64,000 nucleotides of DNA, from the NCBI GenBank assembly GCA_963807005.1, contig CAWDZK010000004.1, forward strand, positions 310,001 through 374,000, read 5' to 3'. The stretch comes from CAWDZK01 sp963807005 (lineage in GTDB: Bacteria; Actinomycetota; Actinomycetes; JACCUZ01). Shown in pieces: positions 25,892 through 35,039 of this stretch; within the stretch, counting starts at the first letter, position 1; each line of letters opens with the position of its first letter. The notes beneath the pieces are model-generated. The model did not search any database and was not told the origin of the DNA. It was given only the letters and a program-made list of their open reading frames with translations. The position numbers and the translations under genes are program-made.

Positions 25892-27121
25892 TCAGGTCGG
25901 TGGGGTCGTGACCTCGATGCCCTCGGCCGCGTCGGCGTCCTCGATCTCCTCGCGGGAGATGCCGAGCAGGAAGAGGATGGCGTCCAGGTACGGGACGTTC
26001 AGGGCCGCGTCGGCGGCGACCCGGACCACCGGCTTCGCGTTGTAGGCGATGCCCAGCCCCGCCCTGGCGAGCATGTCGAGGTCGTTCGCGCCGTCGCCGA
26101 TCGCGACGGTCTGGGCGACGGGGATGCCGGCGGCCGCCGCGAACCGTTCCAGCGCCGCAGCCTTGCCGGCCCGGTCGATGACGTCGCCCACGAGCTCGCC
26201 GGTCAGGCGGCCGTCGACCACCTCCAGCGTGTTCGCGGCCGTGTAGTCGATCCCGAGGTCGGCCACCAGCGCATCGGTGACCTGGGTGAAGCCGCCGCTG
26301 ACGATCGCCAGCCGGTAGTCGAGCCGCTTGAGCGTGCGCACGAAGGTGCGGGCACCGGGAGCGAGCTGCAGCTCCCGTCGTACGTCGTCGAGCGCGGCGA
26401 TGTCCAGGCCGGCCAGGAGCCTGACCCGGGCCCGCAGCGACTCGGCGAAGTCGAGGTCACCGCGCATCGCCGCCTCGGTGACCTCGCGCACCTGTGTCTC
26501 GCAGCCGGCGTGCGCCGCGAGCATCTCGATGACCTCGCCCTGCACCAGGGTGGAGTCGACGTCCATGACCACCAGGCGTTTGGCGCGTCGATGCAGCCCC
26601 GAGCGCTCCACGGCCACGTCCACACCGACCGACGCCGCGGTCAGGGCGAGCTGGCGGCGCAGCGTCAGCGGGTCGACGCCGGAGACCTCGAGCTCGACCG
26701 CCGTCACCGGGTAGTGGGCGATGCGGACGATCCGGTCGATGTTGCCGCCGTAGTCGGCGACACAGCCCGCGATGCCGCCGAGTGCCGCCGGACGGAGCGG
26801 GTGGCCGAGGACGGTGACGTGGCTGCGACCCCGCCGGTGGGGGCCCTCCTCCAGCGGGCCGGCGGTCACCTCGACGTCCATGCCGAGCGGTTCGAGGGCC
26901 CGTTCGAGAGCCTTCTGCACGGTGGCCTCGGCCGAGGTCGACGCGCGCAGCAGGACGCCAAGGACCAGCCGTCCGCGGATGACGACCTGCTCGACGTCGA
27001 CGACGGTGGCGTCGACGCCGGCCAGCGCGTCGAAGAGGCTCGAGGTGATGCCCGGCCGGTCCCGGCCGCTCACCGTGACCAGCAGACCGCTGCTCCGCGC
27101 GGCGCCGTCCGAGGCCCCCAT
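25892..27121 (-). CDS. serB: Phosphoserine phosphatase SerB with N-terminal ACT domains
   Basis: A 409-residue HAD phosphatase for the last step of serine biosynthesis. Two ACT-like regulatory repeats occupy about residues 10-180 (LVTVSGRDRPGITSSLFDAL; SHVTVLGHPLRPAALGGIA). The catalytic motif is DVDSTLVQGEVIEML (about 185), then IVSGGF and GDGANDLDML. Actinobacterial SerB2 has the same layout and responds to serine through ACT. Its ATG overlaps the glgC stop by one base (TGATG). Confidence 0.93.
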   Translation of the reverse strand: MGASDGAARSSGLLVTVSGRDRPGITSSLFDALAGVDATVVDVEQVVIRGRLVLGVLLRASTSAEATVQKALERALEPLGMDVEVTAGPLEEGPHRRGRSHVTVLGHPLRPAALGGIAGCVADYGGNIDRIVRIAHYPVTAVELEVSGVDPLTLRRQLALTAASVGVDVAVERSGLHRRAKRLVVMDVDSTLVQGEVIEMLAAHAGCETQVREVTEAAMRGDLDFAESLRARVRLLAGLDIAALDDVRRELQLAPGARTFVRTLKRLDYRLAIVSGGFTQVTDALVADLGIDYTAANTLEVVDGRLTGELVGDVIDRAGKAAALERFAAAAGIPVAQTVAIGDGANDLDMLARAGLGIAYNAKPVVRVAADAALNVPYLDAILFLLGISREEIEDADAAEGIEVTTPPT

Positions 27122-28356
27122 CAGAGCGAGACGCGCTGTCCCTTGCCGACCACGGTGATGCCGCCGTCGGAGACGACGAACCCCCGGGCCCGGTCCTTGT
27201 CCTGGTCGACGCCGACGCTGGCGCCCTCGGGCACCACGACGTTCTTGTCGATGATGGCGTTGCGGACGACGGCGTGCCGCCCGATCCGGACGTTGTCCAT
27301 CAGGACGCTCCCGGTCACCTCGGCCCAGGAGTTCACGATGGTCCACGGGGACAGGACCGAGCCCTCGACCCGCGCGCCGGACACGACCGCACCGCTGGAG
27401 ACGAAGGAGTTGATGGCCTGGCCGGTCCGGCCCACTTCGTTGTGCACGAACTTGGCCGGCGGCAGCGGGTCGTGCGTGGTGTAGATCGGCCACTCCTTGT
27501 TGTACAGGTTGAAGACCGGGTGCACCGCGATCAGGTCGGTGTGCGCCTCGTAGAAGGCGTCCAGCGTCCCCACGTCGCGCCAGTAGTCCTTGTCCCGCTC
27601 GTTCGAACCGGGGACGTCGTTGTCCCGGAAGTCGTAGACCTGCGCCTCGCCACGCTCGACGAGCATCGGGATGATGTTGCCGCCCATGTCGTGCTTGCTG
27701 CTCGGGTCGAGCGCGTCCTTGCGCAGCGCCTCGAGCAGCACCTCGGTACGGAAGACGTAGTTGCCCATCGAGGCGTACACGGAGCCCGGGTCGTCGGCCA
27801 GGCCCACCGCATCGGTGGGCTTCTCCCGGAAGGCGGCGATCAGGTGGCGGTCGTTCGCGGTCTCGATGACGCCGAACTGGTCGGCCAGCGAGATCGGCTG
27901 CCGGATGGCGGCCACCGTCACGCCGGCGCCGCTGTCGATGTGCTGGGCCACCATCTGGCTGGGGTCCATGCGGTAGATGTGGTCGGCGCCGAAGACGATG
28001 ACGTGCTCGGGCTGCTCGTCGCCGATGAGGTTCAGGCTCTGGTAGATGGCGTCCGCCGACCCGGCGAACCAGCGCGGACCGAGCCGCTGCTGGGCCGGCA
28101 CCGGCGCGACGTAGTTGCCGAGCATCGTGGACAGCCGCCAGGTGCTGGACACGTGCCGGTCCAGGCTGTGGCTCTTGTACTGCGTCAGCACGACGATCTT
28201 GCGGTAACCGCCGTTGACGAGGTTGGACAGCACGAAGTCGATCAGCCGGTAGATGCCACCGAACGGCACGGCCGGCTTGGCTCGATCCGCGGTGAGCGGC
28301 ATGAGGCGCTTCCCCTCGCCGCCGGCGAGGACGATCGACAGGACCCTTTGCGGCAT
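27121..28356 (-). CDS. glgC: Glucose-1-phosphate adenylyltransferase
   Basis: A 411-residue ADP-glucose pyrophosphorylase, the committed step in glycogen and related alpha-glucan synthesis. It has the nucleotide loop LAGGEGKRLMPLTADRAKPAVPFGG, then GSADAIYQSL, GADHIYRMD, the Glc-1-P site FREKP, and DYWRDVGT. A left-handed beta-helix makes up the C-terminus (SVLSPWTIVNSWAEVTGSVLM). TAGCGT lies seven bases before the ATG, indicating a leaderless transcript, and glgA diverges 37 bases away. Confidence 0.95.
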   Translation of the reverse strand: MPQRVLSIVLAGGEGKRLMPLTADRAKPAVPFGGIYRLIDFVLSNLVNGGYRKIVVLTQYKSHSLDRHVSSTWRLSTMLGNYVAPVPAQQRLGPRWFAGSADAIYQSLNLIGDEQPEHVIVFGADHIYRMDPSQMVAQHIDSGAGVTVAAIRQPISLADQFGVIETANDRHLIAAFREKPTDAVGLADDPGSVYASMGNYVFRTEVLLEALRKDALDPSSKHDMGGNIIPMLVERGEAQVYDFRDNDVPGSNERDKDYWRDVGTLDAFYEAHTDLIAVHPVFNLYNKEWPIYTTHDPLPPAKFVHNEVGRTGQAINSFVSSGAVVSGARVEGSVLSPWTIVNSWAEVTGSVLMDNVRIGRHAVVRNAIIDKNVVVPEGASVGVDQDKDRARGFVVSDGGITVVGKGQRVSL

Positions 28357-28393
28357 GCTGCGAACGCTACCCCTGTAGTGCCACGATCACGTC

Positions 28394-29575
28394 ATGCGCG
28401 TAGACCTGCTGACCCGTGAGTACCCGCCGGAGGTCTATGGGGGTGCGGGCGTGCACGTCGAGTACCTCGCCCGCGAGCTGAGACGGCTCGTCGACCTCCG
28501 GGTGCACTGCATGGGCGCGCCGCGCGACGAGGACGGCGTCACGGCCTACGGCGTCCCGGACGGGCTGACCGACGCCAACGCTGCCCTGCGCACCCTGGGC
28601 ACCGACCTCACCATGGTGGCCGGCGCCGAGGGCACCGACCTCGTGCACTCGCACACCTGGTACGCGAACACCGCCGGTCATCTGGCCAAGCTGCTCTACG
28701 GCGTCCCGCACGTGATGAGTGCGCACAGCCTGGAGCCGCTGCGGCCGTGGAAGGCGGAGCAGCTCGGAGGCGGCTACGCGTTGTCGTCCTGGGCGGAGCG
28801 GACGGCGGTCGAGGCGGCCGACGCGGTCGTGGCGGTCTCGGCCGGCATGCGGGACGACCTGTTGCGCTGCTATCCCGACGTCGACCCCGCGCGGGTGCAC
28901 GTCGTGCACAACGGGATCGACACCCAGGAGTACCGGCCGGATCCCGGCACCGACGTCCTGGTCCGGCACGGCATCGACCCGGACCGGCCATCGGTCGTCT
29001 TCGTCGGCCGGATCACCCGGCAGAAGGGCCTCCCGCACCTGCTGCGCGCGGCCCTGGCGCTGGACCCCGCGGCGCAGGTCGTGCTGTGCGCCGGGGCACC
29101 GGACACCGAGGAGATCCTCGCGGAGGTGACCCTGCTCGTCGCCGAGCTGCGTCGTGACCGGGACGGCGTGGTCTGGATCCAGGAGATGCTGCCGAAGCCG
29201 GACGTCATCCAGGTCCTCAGCCACGCGACGGTGTTCGCCTGCCCCTCGGTCTACGAGCCGATGGGGATCGTCAACCTCGAGGCGATGGCCTGCGAGGTGC
29301 CGGTCGTGGCCACCGCCACCGGCGGCATCCCCGAGGTGGTGCAGGACGGCGTGACCGGTCTGCTGGTGCCGATCGAGCAGGTCGCCGACGGCAGCGGCAC
29401 CCCGCTGGACCCGTCGCGGTTCGAGGCCGACCTGGCGGCCGCCCTCGGACAGGTCCTGGCCGGACCGGACCGGGCCCGGGAGATGGGCCTGGCCGGCCGG
29501 CGACGGGCGGTCGAGGCGTTCTCCTGGCCGGCGATCGCCACCCGGACCCTCGACCTCTACCGCACCCTGCTCTGA
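28394..29575 (+). CDS. glgA: Glycogen synthase, actinobacterial (Corynebacterium) type
   Basis: A 393-residue GT-B glycosyltransferase of family GT4. The N-terminal domain has LLTREYPPEVYGGAGVHVEYLARELR, and VHSHTWYAN and SAHSLEPLRPW are typical of the actinobacterial GlgA. The C-terminal domain has VVHNGIDTQEYRPD, FVGRITRQKGLPHLL and the nucleotide-sugar site CPSVYEPMGIVNLEAMA. In mycobacteria the homologue (GlgM) makes maltose-1-phosphate from ADP-glucose, so either product is possible. Its divergent placement next to glgC supports an ADP-glucose donor. Confidence 0.92.
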   Translation: MRVDLLTREYPPEVYGGAGVHVEYLARELRRLVDLRVHCMGAPRDEDGVTAYGVPDGLTDANAALRTLGTDLTMVAGAEGTDLVHSHTWYANTAGHLAKLLYGVPHVMSAHSLEPLRPWKAEQLGGGYALSSWAERTAVEAADAVVAVSAGMRDDLLRCYPDVDPARVHVVHNGIDTQEYRPDPGTDVLVRHGIDPDRPSVVFVGRITRQKGLPHLLRAALALDPAAQVVLCAGAPDTEEILAEVTLLVAELRRDRDGVVWIQEMLPKPDVIQVLSHATVFACPSVYEPMGIVNLEAMACEVPVVATATGGIPEVVQDGVTGLLVPIEQVADGSGTPLDPSRFEADLAAALGQVLAGPDRAREMGLAGRRRAVEAFSWPAIATRTLDLYRTLL

Positions 29576-29590
29576 CCTCCGGCGAGAGAG

Positions 29591-32500
29591 GTGAAGGGCA
29601 CGGCGCCGACGGAAGGAGGACCGGTCCTGCTCCGCGTCCTCGGACCGTTGACGGCGGTCCGCGGCGGGGTGGCTCTGACCGGCCGGGAGCTGTCCAGCCG
29701 CAAGGGCCGTCGCATGCTCGCGGTGCTGCTCGTGGAGCGGGGCGGTCTGGTTCCCGCCGACCGGCTGGTCGACGTCCTGTGGCCGGAGGGGCCGCCGGCC
29801 GATCCCGCGGCCGGCGTCGCGACCCTGGTGAGCCGGCTGCGGGCTCTGCTCGGGCCGGAGTCGATCGCCGGGTCCCGCGCGGCGTACGGCCTCCTGCGCG
29901 GCGGGCCGTGGACAGCCGACCTCGACCAGGCGCGCGAGCTCACCGACGAGGCGGAGACTCGACTGGACGCCGGGGAGCCCGGTCTCGCCGCCGCAGCAGC
30001 TGCCCGGGTGGGGTCGGACCTCGCCTCGCACCTCGGGCTCGACGACCTGGCCGACGAGGACTGGCTGCTGCCGCTGCGCGACGAGGTCCGCGTGCTGAGA
30101 CGCCGGGCGAGCCACGTCTCCGTGGTGGCTGCCCTGCGCACCGGGGTGCCGGCAGCGGTGCAGGACCTGGCTGAGCGGGCGCACGCTGCTGACCCGTTCG
30201 ACGAGCAGGCGGCCCGTGACCTCATGGCGGTGCTCAGCGCCGCGGGCGAGCATGCCCGGGCCCTGACGACGTTCGCCGATCTCGCCCGGCTCCTGCGCGT
30301 CGAGCTGGGAACCGACCCGCAGCGCCAGACGCGCGACCTGCACCTTGCCCTGTTGCGCGGCGCACCGCCGGACCTGGCGGGCGCCCGACCGTCGCCGTCG
30401 CCCCCACCGCCACGGCCCCTGCTCGGGCGCGGGACCGAGGTCGAGGCGCTTCGCCAGGCGTGGACCGCCGCGGTGGTCGGGCGCCCCTCGCTCGTCACGG
30501 TCACCGGGCCGGGCGGGATCGGGAAGAGCCGGCTGCTCGGCGAGGTCGTCGAGATGGCCGAGGCCACCGGTGGCCAGGTGCTCTCGGCCCGCTGTCACCC
30601 AGCCGAGCGGTCGTTGTTCCTGCAGCCGGTGGTCGACGCGCTCCGCCCGGCCCTGGTGTCGATGTCCTCGGCGGCGCTGCAGGACCTGCTCGGGCCCGAC
30701 GAGGACGTCTGGCGCCTGCTCCTGCCCGAGCTGGTCGGTCCTCAGGGGGAGGCGCCGGCGTGGCACCAGCGGTCCGCCGACCTCGAGCGCCACCGGGCGT
30801 ACCAGACGGTCGCCCGGGTTCTCACCGGGATCGCGCACACCCAGCCCGTGCTGTTCCTGCTGGACGACGCGCACGATGCCGGCCTGGTCACCCTCGACCT
30901 GCTCGACCACCTCACCCGGCACCTGGCCCCGGCCCCGGTTCTGCTGGTCGCGGCGGCGCGCGACGCCGAGGTCGACCCGATGTTCCTGGCGACCGGCGAG
31001 GGGCGGGTGCGGCTCCACCTCGGGGCCCTGCCGGACTCCGCTGTGCGCGCCATGGCGGACGCAGCCGGCCAGGGCGGCCATGCCGACGAGATCGTCGACC
31101 GGACCCGGGGGCATGCGCTGAGCGTCGTCGAGATGCTCCGGGCGCTGGCAGCCGGCGACCCCGGCGTCCCGGGCACCCTGCGCGACGCGGTGCTGCAACG
31201 GGTCGCTCGGTCCGGCCCGGTGGCGAGCCGGCTGGTGCGGGCGGCCGCCGTCCTCGGGTCGCGGATCGACCCCCAGGTGCTGGCCCGGATGCTCGACCGG
31301 AGCGACCTCGACGTGGTCCACGACTGCGAGTCGCTCACCGGGTCAGCCCTGCTCGGCAGGACCGAGACCGGCTACGAGTTCGCCAACGACCTGGTGCAGG
31401 AGGTCGTGTACGCCGACCTGGCCCCCGCCCTGCGGCTGGCCCAGCACCGGCGCGCGGCCGACCTTCTCGCCCACGTCCCCGAGGAGATGGCCCGGCACGC
31501 CGAGGCCGCGGGCGACGACGAGCGGGCCGCGCGCGGCTGGCTGCTGGCCGGGCAGCGAGCGGTCGGGCAGTCCGCGGCGGAGGATGCACTGCCGCTGCTG
31601 GACCGGGGACTCCGCTGCGCCGGGGCCGCCGGCGCGCCGGACCTGCAGGTCCGGCTGCTGCTGGCCAGGGCGACGGCCAGGGAGTCGCTGACGGCGTTCC
31701 CCGAGGCCCTGGTCGACCTCGACGAGGCGCTGGCCCGGGCTCGTCGTACCGGCGACCGCCGGCTGGAGATGACGGCGCTGACCGCCCGGGGCGGCGACGT
31801 GCCGGTGGCGCTGCACCACCCGGCGGCGTCCTGGGGGGAGTACCTGACCCGCGGGCTCGCGTTGGCCGGCGAGGTCGGCGACCGGAGGGTCGCGGCCGAG
31901 CTGGGCGCGCGGCTGGCGGTCCTCTCGGTGAGCAGCCTGCGGTTCGACGACGCCGAGACCTACGCCGAGCGGGCGGTCGCCGCCGGCCGTGCCTCCGGGG
32001 ACGAGCACGCCCTGGCCGCCGGTCTGGACGGGTTGAAGAGCGTCCGGGCCTACCTCGGGGACGGCCCGGCGCTGGCGACGGTGCTGGCGGAGCTGCTGCC
32101 ACTGGTCCGGCGGACGGCCGGCGCCTGGGTGCTGTCCTGGTGCCTGTTCGAGCAGTCGTTCGTCGCGATGGCGGAGGGCGACGTGGACACCGCCCGGGCC
32201 CAGGTCGCCGAGGCCGTCGAGGTGAACGTCCGCTCCGGCTTCCCCGCGCACGCGGTGTTCTTCCGGGCGCACGCAGCCAGGTTCGCGAGGCTCGCCGGCG
32301 ACCTCGACACCGCCCTGGTCGAGGGACGGGCCGCACTGGCGGAGGCCGCCGACGTCGACCACCCGTGGTGGCTCGCGTCGGCTGCCGGCCTGCTGGCGGC
32401 AACGCTGATCCAGACCGGGAGCGCCCGAGAGGCCGCCGCGGTCGCCAGGACCGGCTGGGACGTCGTGGCCGGCCAGGGGGACGAGGCGTACCAGCTGCTG

Positions 32501-32773
32501 ACGCTGGCACCGCTGGCGCAGGCCACCGGCCACCCCGACCTGGTGGCTGGGGCCGCCGCCCGTCTCGGCGCCATCCGGACGCCACCGGGGCAGGCGTGGC
32601 TGCTCGGGGCGGACGCCTATCTGGCCACCGCGCAGGCCCTCGCAGCAACGGGTGACGAGGCCGCGGCAGTGCGGGTGCTGGGACCGCTGCTGGCAGCGAC
32701 CTCACCGACCCGTTGGCCGCCGGTGCACACTGCTGCGCTGGCGCTGTCGGAGACGCTCAGAGCAGCGCGCTGA
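29591..32773 (+). CDS. Large AfsR/LuxR-like regulator (BTAD, AAA ATPase, TPR)
   Basis: A 1060-residue regulator. An OmpR-like winged helix (LLRVLGPLTAVRGG, SSRKGRRMLAVLLVERGG) opens the protein, then a bacterial transcriptional activation (BTAD) domain to about residue 255. An AAA-type ATPase follows with P-loop TGPGGIGKSRLLGE (about 306) and LFLLDDAHD (Walker B). The C-terminal third is helical, TPR-like. SARP-type proteins activate secondary metabolism or local clusters. GTG 29591 has GAGAGAG upstream. It ends 17 bases inside the convergent hydrolase-glycosyltransferase gene, its likely functional neighbour. Confidence 0.88.
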   Translation: MKGTAPTEGGPVLLRVLGPLTAVRGGVALTGRELSSRKGRRMLAVLLVERGGLVPADRLVDVLWPEGPPADPAAGVATLVSRLRALLGPESIAGSRAAYGLLRGGPWTADLDQARELTDEAETRLDAGEPGLAAAAAARVGSDLASHLGLDDLADEDWLLPLRDEVRVLRRRASHVSVVAALRTGVPAAVQDLAERAHAADPFDEQAARDLMAVLSAAGEHARALTTFADLARLLRVELGTDPQRQTRDLHLALLRGAPPDLAGARPSPSPPPPRPLLGRGTEVEALRQAWTAAVVGRPSLVTVTGPGGIGKSRLLGEVVEMAEATGGQVLSARCHPAERSLFLQPVVDALRPALVSMSSAALQDLLGPDEDVWRLLLPELVGPQGEAPAWHQRSADLERHRAYQTVARVLTGIAHTQPVLFLLDDAHDAGLVTLDLLDHLTRHLAPAPVLLVAAARDAEVDPMFLATGEGRVRLHLGALPDSAVRAMADAAGQGGHADEIVDRTRGHALSVVEMLRALAAGDPGVPGTLRDAVLQRVARSGPVASRLVRAAAVLGSRIDPQVLARMLDRSDLDVVHDCESLTGSALLGRTETGYEFANDLVQEVVYADLAPALRLAQHRRAADLLAHVPEEMARHAEAAGDDERAARGWLLAGQRAVGQSAAEDALPLLDRGLRCAGAAGAPDLQVRLLLARATARESLTAFPEALVDLDEALARARRTGDRRLEMTALTARGGDVPVALHHPAASWGEYLTRGLALAGEVGDRRVAAELGARLAVLSVSSLRFDDAETYAERAVAAGRASGDEHALAAGLDGLKSVRAYLGDGPALATVLAELLPLVRRTAGAWVLSWCLFEQSFVAMAEGDVDTARAQVAEAVEVNVRSGFPAHAVFFRAHAARFARLAGDLDTALVEGRAALAEAADVDHPWWLASAAGLLAATLIQTGSAREAAAVARTGWDVVAGQGDEAYQLLTLAPLAQATGHPDLVAGAAARLGAIRTPPGQAWLLGADAYLATAQALAATGDEAAAVRVLGPLLAATSPTRWPPVHTAALALSETLRAAR

Positions 32774-34883
32774 GCAGGTCCGCGGCTCGGTCCGCCCCGT
32801 CGGTCTCGACCGGACGGTACGACGGTGAATGCCCGAGCTGGTCGACCACGGCTGCCGCGATCGCGTCCGGCTGGGCGTCGAGCCAGTCGAGGCGCCGTCC
32901 CGCGCCGTGCCGGTCGAGCCGGTGCGCCACGTGCAGGTTCTGCTCGAAGTGGTGGCGCAGCGGTACGTAGACGAAGGGCCGGCCGGCGGCGACGAGCTCC
33001 ATGGTGGTGGTCAGACCGCCCTGCACCACGGCGACGTCGCAGGCGGCGAGGTGCCGGTGCAGGCCGTGGACGTAGCCGCGGACCTCGAGCCCGGGCCGCC
33101 TGGGCAGCGACTCGGGGTCGATCCGTGGCCCCGCCACGAGGATCATCCGTAGCCCGGGAACCCGCTCGGAGATCGCGTCCCGCGCCTCAGCGACCCGCCG
33201 CAGCAGGTGCTCTCCCACCCCGGACCCGCCGACGGCGACGACGCACACGGTCTCGTCGTCGCCGTAGCCGAGCTCGTGCCGCAGTGCCTCGCGGTCCACC
33301 GTCTCGGCCGGGTCGAAGCCGGTGACGTACCCGGGGAAGGCGAAGTGCTGCTCGGTCCACTCGCGGATACCGGGCAGCCCGGGGCCGAGCGGCAGCGGGA
33401 CCACGTCGTCCTGGTTGCCGACGAACAACGACAGGTCCCGCAGCCGCGGGTAGCGGGCCACGTGCTCGACCATCTCGGCGTTGTAGTCGGCCGCCAGCTC
33501 GGCCTCGTGCTCGCCACCGTCCGGCATCGGGAGCCAGCCCACGAAGTCGCTGAGCCACGCGAACGGCGCGCGCTTGAGCTCGGGGTTCTCGTGCAGGAAG
33601 TGGTCGACGTCCCAGGCCTCGTCACCGATCCACAGGTCGAAGTGGTCCTCTGTGACGAGGTCGTGGAACACCATGAAGTTCGCCACCAGGATCTCGTCCA
33701 TGCTGCGCACCGCCTGGAAGGCGTGCAGGTCGTGCTCCCCGGCGAGGCTCTCGATGTGACCGCTCTCGCTCGCCAGCAGCCGCGACGCCGGGTGCACCTG
33801 CTCGCCGTGCGCCTCGAGGAACGCGGTGACCGGGTGCTGGGTCAGCCACTCGACGACCAGCTCCGGCCGGCGCTCCCGCAGGGCTCGAACGATGGCCAGG
33901 TCGCGGCGGGCGTGCCCGAGACCGATGGGGGAGGACAGGAACAGGGCCCGGGGCCGACGGTCCAGCGCGCGTCGCCACCGCACCGGGCGGGTGGGGACGC
34001 CGGCCACCTGCTCGACGAACTCGCGCAGCAGCAGGTTGACCCGGACCGGCTCACGCCCCATCGGCAGGTGTCCTGAGCCTTCCAGGGTCACCAGGCGGGC
34101 TCGGGTCAGCTCGGCCACCCGCACGCCCCGCTCGTAGCGCTGGCACCGGTCCTCCGTGCCGTGCACGACGAGGACCGGGCAGCGGATGCTGCGCAGGAGG
34201 CGGTCGCTCTCGGCCACGGTCGACGGCCACGGCTCCAGGTCGACGTCCGCCAGGTTCACCTCCGGCGTCGACTCCAGGGCGAAGCCGACCATGTCCTCGA
34301 CCAGCTTCGTCGAGTGCGGCTCAGGGCACAGCTCGTGGAAGAAGAAGTCGGTGAACCCGGCCCAGTCGCGCAGCCAGTAGTGCTCGTTGAACTTGGCCCA
34401 GCCGCCGTCGTCGTCCCGGCGCTCCCGGAACCGGTCGACGGCTTCCTGCCGTTCCGGAGTCCTGGGCAGGTCGTCGAACGCGAAGGGGGAGATCGCGACC
34501 ACGCCCTGTACCCGGTCCGGGTGCAGGGCGGCGGTGAGGAGGGCGTGCCAGGCGCTCTGGCAGAGGCCGACGAGGACGGCCCGCTCGACGCCGAGCGCGT
34601 CCATCACGGCGACCGTGTCACCGATCAGCCGCCGCACGTCGTAGGCCTCGGCGTCCAGGGGCCGGTCGGAGCGACCGTTGCCGCGGGGGTCGATCGTCAC
34701 GACGTGCGCGTGGTGTGACAAGAACGGCACCTGCGCCTTCCAGGCGCGGCTGTGGGTGATCGGGTCGACCGGGACGAAGACCACGGTGGGTCGGCCGTTC
34801 GCGGGTGCGCCGAACGACTCGTAGGCGATCTTCACCCCGTCCTGGTCGACGTACCCGGCCAGGTCCGGTTCGCGTGCTCGCAC
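32757..34883 (-). CDS. Alpha/beta hydrolase fused to a GT-B glycosyltransferase
   Basis: A 708-residue two-domain protein. Residues 1 to about 295 form an alpha/beta hydrolase: TVVFVPVDPITHSRAW, IDPRGNGRSDRP, elbow GLCQSA with Cys108 where Ser is usual, acid D245 in HGTEDR and H272 in GSGHLPMG. From about residue 311 it is a GT-B transferase: FLSSPIGLGHARRDL at the start and VVQGGLTTTMELVAAGRPFVYVPL with a following H-F-E-Q-N at the nucleotide-sugar site. GTG 34883 has AAGGAGG upstream. It diverges from a methyltransferase gene across a palindrome. The product is not known. Confidence 0.8.
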   Translation of the reverse strand: MRAREPDLAGYVDQDGVKIAYESFGAPANGRPTVVFVPVDPITHSRAWKAQVPFLSHHAHVVTIDPRGNGRSDRPLDAEAYDVRRLIGDTVAVMDALGVERAVLVGLCQSAWHALLTAALHPDRVQGVVAISPFAFDDLPRTPERQEAVDRFRERRDDDGGWAKFNEHYWLRDWAGFTDFFFHELCPEPHSTKLVEDMVGFALESTPEVNLADVDLEPWPSTVAESDRLLRSIRCPVLVVHGTEDRCQRYERGVRVAELTRARLVTLEGSGHLPMGREPVRVNLLLREFVEQVAGVPTRPVRWRRALDRRPRALFLSSPIGLGHARRDLAIVRALRERRPELVVEWLTQHPVTAFLEAHGEQVHPASRLLASESGHIESLAGEHDLHAFQAVRSMDEILVANFMVFHDLVTEDHFDLWIGDEAWDVDHFLHENPELKRAPFAWLSDFVGWLPMPDGGEHEAELAADYNAEMVEHVARYPRLRDLSLFVGNQDDVVPLPLGPGLPGIREWTEQHFAFPGYVTGFDPAETVDREALRHELGYGDDETVCVVAVGGSGVGEHLLRRVAEARDAISERVPGLRMILVAGPRIDPESLPRRPGLEVRGYVHGLHRHLAACDVAVVQGGLTTTMELVAAGRPFVYVPLRHHFEQNLHVAHRLDRHGAGRRLDWLDAQPDAIAAAVVDQLGHSPSYRPVETDGADRAADLLSALL

Positions 34884-34947
34884 GGTCGCCTCCTTCTGCC
34901 GGCACCCAGTCCAGCCGTCGCCGGGTCGCCTGGCAAGGGTCGGTCGA

Positions 34948-34972
34948 GCCGTTGCAACCTGGTTGCAACGGC
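34948..34972. promoter_or_regulatory. 25-bp palindromic operator candidate between divergent genes
   Basis: GCCGTTGCAACC, central T, GGTTGCAACGGC: two perfect 12-base half-sites. It can also be read as two copies of GTTGCAAC (34951-34958 and 34962-34969) with an 11-base period. It lies in the 156-base gap between the hydrolase-glycosyltransferase (start 34883) and the methyltransferase (start 35040), an ideal place for one regulator to control both. The regulator is not identified. Confidence 0.7.
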
Positions 34973-35039
34973 GCTGCCACGTCGCCGTGGACGGTGGGCC
35001 GGTCGCCGGCGGTCGGCGACAGGACACCGGAGGATCACC

